Below are positions 62,636 through 64,000 of a DNA stretch of 64,000 nt, in pieces. The stretch covers positions 5,639,404 through 5,703,403 of the forward strand of contig CBDIQW010000001.1 of NCBI GenBank assembly GCA_965283955.1, written 5' to 3'. Every line of letters begins with the position of its first letter. Position 1 is the first letter of the stretch. Source of the stretch: Emticicia sp965283955 (lineage in GTDB: Bacteria; Bacteroidota; Bacteroidia; Cytophagales; Spirosomataceae). Under the pieces are notes generated by a model. It was not told where the DNA came from. It did not search any database and saw nothing but the letters and a program-made list of their open reading frames with translations. Position numbers and translations under genes: made by a program.

Positions 62636-63734
62636 AATTCCCACCAAACTTTATTTGGGTACAAACTATCCAGCACAACAGGCTCACCAATCATCGGAGT
62701 TGTAAGTTTTATTTCATCGGTTGCAGCAGCTTTTAAACGTTTAATTGGCTCATTCCAAGCGTGGTTTGCCAAAGGGAATTTCGCCCAGTGAACTGGCATT
62801 AATACTTTGGCTTTCAAATCTTGAGCAGCCAAAAATGTTTCTTCGGGCAGAGTATGTATTTCGTGCCAAAGAACATTATACTGTCCATTTTCAAGCATAG
62901 CAATATCAAATGGGCCATATTTTTCACCAATAGTTTTAAAGTGCGTATCATAGCCCGAATCACCGCCTAAAAAGAGTTTATAGCCATGAATATTTAAAAC
63001 AAACGACGACCAAAGAGATTTCCCACGAGCAAAACCACGTCCAGAAAAATGTCGAGCTGGTGTTGCAGTAACTTCAATATCTTCAGCAACTTTCACATTT
63101 TCCCACCAATCAAATTCCACAATTTTCTCTGAGTTTACCCCCAATGCTCCAAATGAGATCCAACACCTAAAGAAGTATAAAACTTCTTAACTTTAGATTG
63201 AATTTTTGTAATTGTCTGATAATCAAGATGGTCATAATGATCATGCGATAAAAACAACATATCTATCTCAGGAAAATCTTCTACTTGATAGCTGTTTGCT
63301 CCTGCAAAAGCCTTCACCATAAAACTAACGGGCGATGCACTGCCACTAAAAACAGGGTCAATTAGTATCGTTGTTTCTTTCGATTTGATAAAATAGGAGG
63401 AATGCCCAAACCAAACAATTGTTGGTTTATCGGCTATTAGACTTATTAAATTTGTTTTTACCGTTGGAATGGCTTTGGGTGGCTCAACGTTGTCAGGTTT
63501 ATTGAAATAATCTTGTAATAATTTCCAATAGCTTCCATCTTCTGACATTACTGAAGTAAAATTCAAATTCTGAAAAACTCCATCTTTGTAATTTTGAGAC
63601 TTTTGTATTCGCTCAAGCCTTGCTCCTGTGGCATCTTTACCAAAAACGGCAGTTTGCATAAATCCTCAAACAACTGTCGCCAAAAAGGCTACCACTCCAA
63701 GTATCCAAATTATCATTTTCTTTAAAATTTTCAT
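62632..63734 (-). pseudogene. Metallo-beta-lactamase fold hydrolase (UlaG-like), stop codon and frameshift
   Basis: A periplasmic or membrane-anchored MBL-fold protein, about 367 residues when joined. The ATG at 63734 starts MKILKKMIIWILGVVAFLATVV, but an in-frame TGA at 63666-63668 precedes GFMQTAVFGKDATGARLERI. The MBL core follows: TIVWFGHSSYFIK, LLFLSHDHYDHLDY with the metal motif HxHxDH. A C5 run at 63138-63142 (G5 on the coding strand) breaks the frame after GSHLEHWG; the second frame continues VNSEKIVEFDWWENV and closes with VTATPARHFSGRG, GDSGYD, and LMPVHWAKF, the remaining metal ligands. Two defects suggest decay or poor sequence. Confidence 0.82.
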
Positions 63735-63942
63735 CTATTTAGTTTTGTTAGGTATTAACTCCATTCAGCCTCAGAATAGTTCCGAACGAAAAAAAAGTAT
63801 ATTTTTTTGCACAAAAAATGCTTTTTTTTACTCGTATTTGGCAAATTGCTAAAAATTTTAGATATTCGAGTGTGCAAATTTTCCTAAAAAATAATATGAT
63901 AGAATTTAGCTTATGCTCGATTCTTAAAAACGTAAATTCCAA

Positions 63943-64000
63943 ATGTCGCTCATCAGTAATAACCTTAAATACTTGCGTCGAATCAATGGTTTGACCCAAG
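63943..64000 (+). CDS. Start of an XRE-type helix-turn-helix regulator, cut by window end
   Basis: The last 58 bases read ATG TCG CTC ATC ..., giving MSLISNNLKYLRRINGLTQ, the characteristic N-terminus of Bacteroidota XRE regulators (NLKYLRRxxGLTQEQ...). Too short for further annotation, but the match of the first 19 residues is convincing. A long open frame on the opposite strand here is a shadow. Confidence 0.7.
   Translation, partial: MSLISNNLKYLRRINGLTQ

Noticed and set aside
63748..63999. An 83-codon open frame on the minus strand at the window end
   Set aside because: It overlaps the clear start of an XRE regulator on the plus strand, has no family resemblance, and consists of low-complexity AT-rich codons.
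1..64000. tRNA, rRNA or tmRNA genes
   Set aside because: GGTTCGA-like strings were examined (for example near 41970) but lie inside coding sequence without a cloverleaf.

Overview
The window looks like a low-GC (mid-30s % by eye) chromosome segment from the Bacteroidota, most likely an order Cytophagales / Spirosomataceae-type organism (Emticicia, Arcicella or Flectobacillus-like; the genus is inference). The signs are LytS/LytTR two-component pairs, signal-peptide-bearing carbohydrate enzymes, two secreted proteins ending in Gly-Cys-X, TAnnTTTG-type promoter elements, DUF3667/DUF3748/DUF1569/YCII family genes, and near-absence of purine-rich ribosome binding sites. I saw no rRNA, tRNA, CRISPR array, phage or insertion sequence.

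Layout. 1-3352: a class III aminotransferase cut by the window edge, then a LytTR regulator and its LytS-type kinase. 3519-11836: a maltose/maltodextrin locus, with two exported GH13 amylases, an MFS sugar transporter, cytoplasmic GH65 phosphorylase and beta-phosphoglucomutase, which together take maltodextrin to glucose plus glucose-6-phosphate. 11907-16553: an acyl-CoA block (carboxyltransferase, acyl-CoA dehydrogenase, HMG-CoA lyase, enoyl-CoA hydratase) that fits leucine/branched-chain catabolism. 16616-23952: a PhoPQ-related esterase-like protein and a four-gene unit (BNR sialidase-like protein, large unknown secreted protein, DUF3748 lipoprotein, DHDPS-superfamily aldolase) for an unknown, probably sugar-acid, substrate. 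24145-32784: exported SAM-hydrolase-like protein, leuS, PQQ-type sugar dehydrogenase, Uma2 nuclease, and a membrane pyrophosphatase fused to an OmpA domain. 33085-39762: PIG-L deacetylase, infC, thrS, TPR lipoprotein. 39987-46023: a run of small conserved families with a Crp/Fnr regulator, DUF3667 and an S41 peptidase. 46514-52887: second LytS/LytTR pair, rRNA methyltransferase, two related secreted proteins, EVE protein. 53123-64000: GCX-tailed secreted protein, VPS10/BNR protein, two DinB paralogs, an OmpR-type two-component system, a WxcM-like cupin, a broken MBL protein and the first codons of an XRE regulator.

Two themes cut across the window. First, at least fifteen single-nucleotide frame disruptions interrupt otherwise well-conserved genes, including essential leuS; many lie in homopolymers, so sequencing indels are the leading explanation. 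Second, four loci carry inverted arrays of short tandem units (7 bp, or 7+8 bp) with unrelated sequences but the same architecture, one of them inside leuS, alongside several classical REP-like palindromes. The most striking protein is the pyrophosphatase-OmpA fusion.
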